Shown here piece after piece: positions 62,870 to 64,000 of a stretch of DNA of 64,000 nt (the first letter of the stretch is position 1; every line of letters begins with the position of its first letter). A model generated the notes under the pieces. It saw nothing but the letters and a program-made list of their open reading frames with translations. It was not told the DNA's origin and did no database searches. This DNA is from Ignavibacteriae bacterium HGW-Ignavibacteriae-4 (GTDB taxonomy: Bacteria > Bacteroidota > Ignavibacteria > Kapaibacteriales > UBA2268): NCBI GenBank assembly GCA_002839765.1, contig PGYR01000001.1, forward strand, positions 175,408 through 239,407. Direction: 5' to 3'. Position numbers and translations under genes: made by a program.

Positions 62870-63787
62870 TTACTCCTCATATTTAAGTTTTATTCTTGCG
62901 AATGCAGGAACAATCCCTTGATCTAAAAATAATTTTTGTACTGTTTCTTGTTTTGCTAAATATGTTCCAAACCAAAACGGTAAATCCTGTCTATCTTCTA
63001 GAAGATAAGCATAATAAGGAACTTTATATGGATACAAGTCTTGAACTATATATCCTTGGTGAACTGGTTTCGGTGTTATGTATTTATGAAGTGAATCACT
63101 ATCATACCCTAACCGAATCATCTTAAATTTCTTATCATTTACTAATTGTGATAGAAATCCAATACCTATAATACTACTATTAGAGGCAACATGTTTCTTC
63201 AATTCATCAATATTTTCAAATAATTCTACTTTTCTTTTAAGTGAATTGTCCTTTACAATCATAGAATTAAAATTGGCATAAACCGAAGAATATTGGTCTA
63301 AAGTTGCATAAGTAGGTTCAAAACTAAGCCCATTAGTCGACTTACTGAGGTTCTCACCACTTACTATTGCTTTCCCAATTTGATTTGCATTCAATGTATC
63401 GACTGGAAAATCTTTATTTGCAAAAAAGACTAATCCATCATATGCTATTATAAATCTTTTGTGTTTTTCTAGTTTGAAGGCATTCATCAGGGAATCTTCG
63501 TCAGAAAGATAATCACGGGCATTGACAACAACTCTTACTTCTTTTGATAATAATTGTGACATTACGTTTCTTGAATTAGCATATTCAACAGTCAATTCAA
63601 CCTTATTATACTCTTGTGTATATAGTTTAAAAGCTGAATCAAGAATTGGTTTTAATAGTTCATCACAATAAACTGTCAACTTACCTGAGTTAAGAGTTTC
63701 AATTCCATCTGGATCTTTAGCTTCATATTTACTATCACAACTTATAAGCAGGATAGTAAAAATAATTAGTAATATTTTAATTTTCAT
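62870..63787 (-). CDS. PstS-like substrate-binding lipoprotein
   Basis: 305 residues from ATG 63787 (or the adjacent ATG 63790); the longer frame to 63868 overlaps the previous gene. Lipoprotein signal KIKILLIIFTILLISCDS. The body is a periplasmic-binding-protein fold of the PBP-like/PstS type: GKLTVYCDELLKPILDSAF, DGLVFFANKDFPVDTL and SSIIGIGFLSQL. No ABC permease is adjacent. In Bacteroidota such a gene is often found between TonB/ExbBD and a TPR gene, so it may not be a phosphate importer. Confidence 0.8.
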   Translation of the reverse strand: MKIKILLIIFTILLISCDSKYEAKDPDGIETLNSGKLTVYCDELLKPILDSAFKLYTQEYNKVELTVEYANSRNVMSQLLSKEVRVVVNARDYLSDEDSLMNAFKLEKHKRFIIAYDGLVFFANKDFPVDTLNANQIGKAIVSGENLSKSTNGLSFEPTYATLDQYSSVYANFNSMIVKDNSLKRKVELFENIDELKKHVASNSSIIGIGFLSQLVNDKKFKMIRLGYDSDSLHKYITPKPVHQGYIVQDLYPYKVPYYAYLLEDRQDLPFWFGTYLAKQETVQKLFLDQGIVPAFARIKLKYEE

Positions 63788-63989
63788 CATTCCTCGAACG
63801 GTATCTTTTTTTATTTGCTCTGTATAATGCCAATCTGTAAAATCCAAATAATACAAATATAGTCCCAAAGACTCTCATCATAGTAGGATCAGAGTCTTCG
63901 GGCATGAAATACCCACTTACGAATAATAAACCAGTTATGGTATGGATTTCTATACCTCTTAGGTTTAAACTTAGATAAAAGTTGTACAT
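63777..63989 (-). CDS. Small two-helix membrane protein, start possibly beyond the window
   Basis: 70 residues from ATG 63989, with two hydrophobic helices (about 15-30 and 38-57) and a basic tail (RANKKRYRSRNDEN). The frame is still open to the window end, so the true start may lie further out. It overlaps the PstS-like gene start by 11 nt, so the genes are coupled. No family recognised; a short membrane protein in this position would fit an ExbB/ExbD/TonB-type locus, which is inference. Confidence 0.6.
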   Translation of the reverse strand: MYNFYLSLNLRGIEIHTITGLLFVSGYFMPEDSDPTMMRVFGTIFVLFGFYRLALYRANKKRYRSRNDEN

Positions 63990-64000
63990 AAGTGTAACCT

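Overview
The window is a gene-dense stretch of chromosome from an AT-rich bacterium of the Bacteroidota/FCB type. Four lines of sequence evidence support this. (1) Three predicted secreted proteins end in type IX secretion (T9SS) sorting domains. (2) Several genes are preceded by the Bacteroidota promoter pattern TTTG - 19 to 21 nt - TAnnTTTG. (3) The Mrp protein lacks the proteobacterial CxxC in the way I recall for this phylum. (4) A DUF6132 gene is present. RNase G, a two-subunit type glycine dehydrogenase (GcvPB) and a Ccm-type cytochrome c maturation set suggest a deep-branching lineage of the Ignavibacteria/Kapabacteria kind; that placement is inference, not shown.

Layout. 1-9.5 kb: a 7TM-HD phosphohydrolase running off the left edge, tgt, yajC, ribBA, greA, an ECF sigma/anti-sigma/Spy-like stress module, comEC and pgeF. 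9.5-17 kb: VanZ-like and nnr genes, an anti-sigma antagonist/kinase pair, then a cytochrome c maturation operon (CcmC-like, a 54-residue CcmD-like gene, ccmE, ccmF) and a TlpA-type thioredoxin. 17-25.7 kb: tRNA-Arg, the SRP RNA, rng, dxr, rseP, an MFS permease and uvrA. 25.7-36.6 kb: etfBA, a bifunctional nuclease, tRNA-Met, two unknown envelope proteins, a thioredoxin/LOG/SDR operon, a secreted subtilase, tRNA-Asp and a PLP decarboxylase. 36.6-42.5 kb: a tandem pair of T9SS-secreted paralogues that each carry their own promoter and terminator, then mrp and a NifU-like gene. 42.5-46.2 kb is the most irregular part: two tRNAs, two lipoproteins, arrays of a 21-nt repeat in opposite orientations, tRNA-Arg and a flippase gene of clearly higher GC. 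46.2-54.3 kb: scpBA, alr, a PD40 lipoprotein, a P5C dehydrogenase, a DUF1905 protein and gcvPB. 54.3-61.1 kb: the classical fatty-acid/phospholipid cluster (DUF177, rpmF, plsX, fabH, fabD, fabG, acpP, fabF, rnc). 61-64 kb: a TPR protein, a PstS-like lipoprotein and a small membrane protein.

Most of the window is conserved housekeeping sequence, and I found no clear new defence or biosynthetic system. The strongest unexplained signal is the 21-nt phased repeat family around 42.8-43.75 kb, which flanks a lipoprotein gene in opposite orientations. Next are the adjacent Mrp and NifU-like proteins that have both lost their expected Fe-S cysteines, the Tgt enzyme with a degraded zinc site, and the high-GC flippase coupled into an otherwise AT-rich operon.
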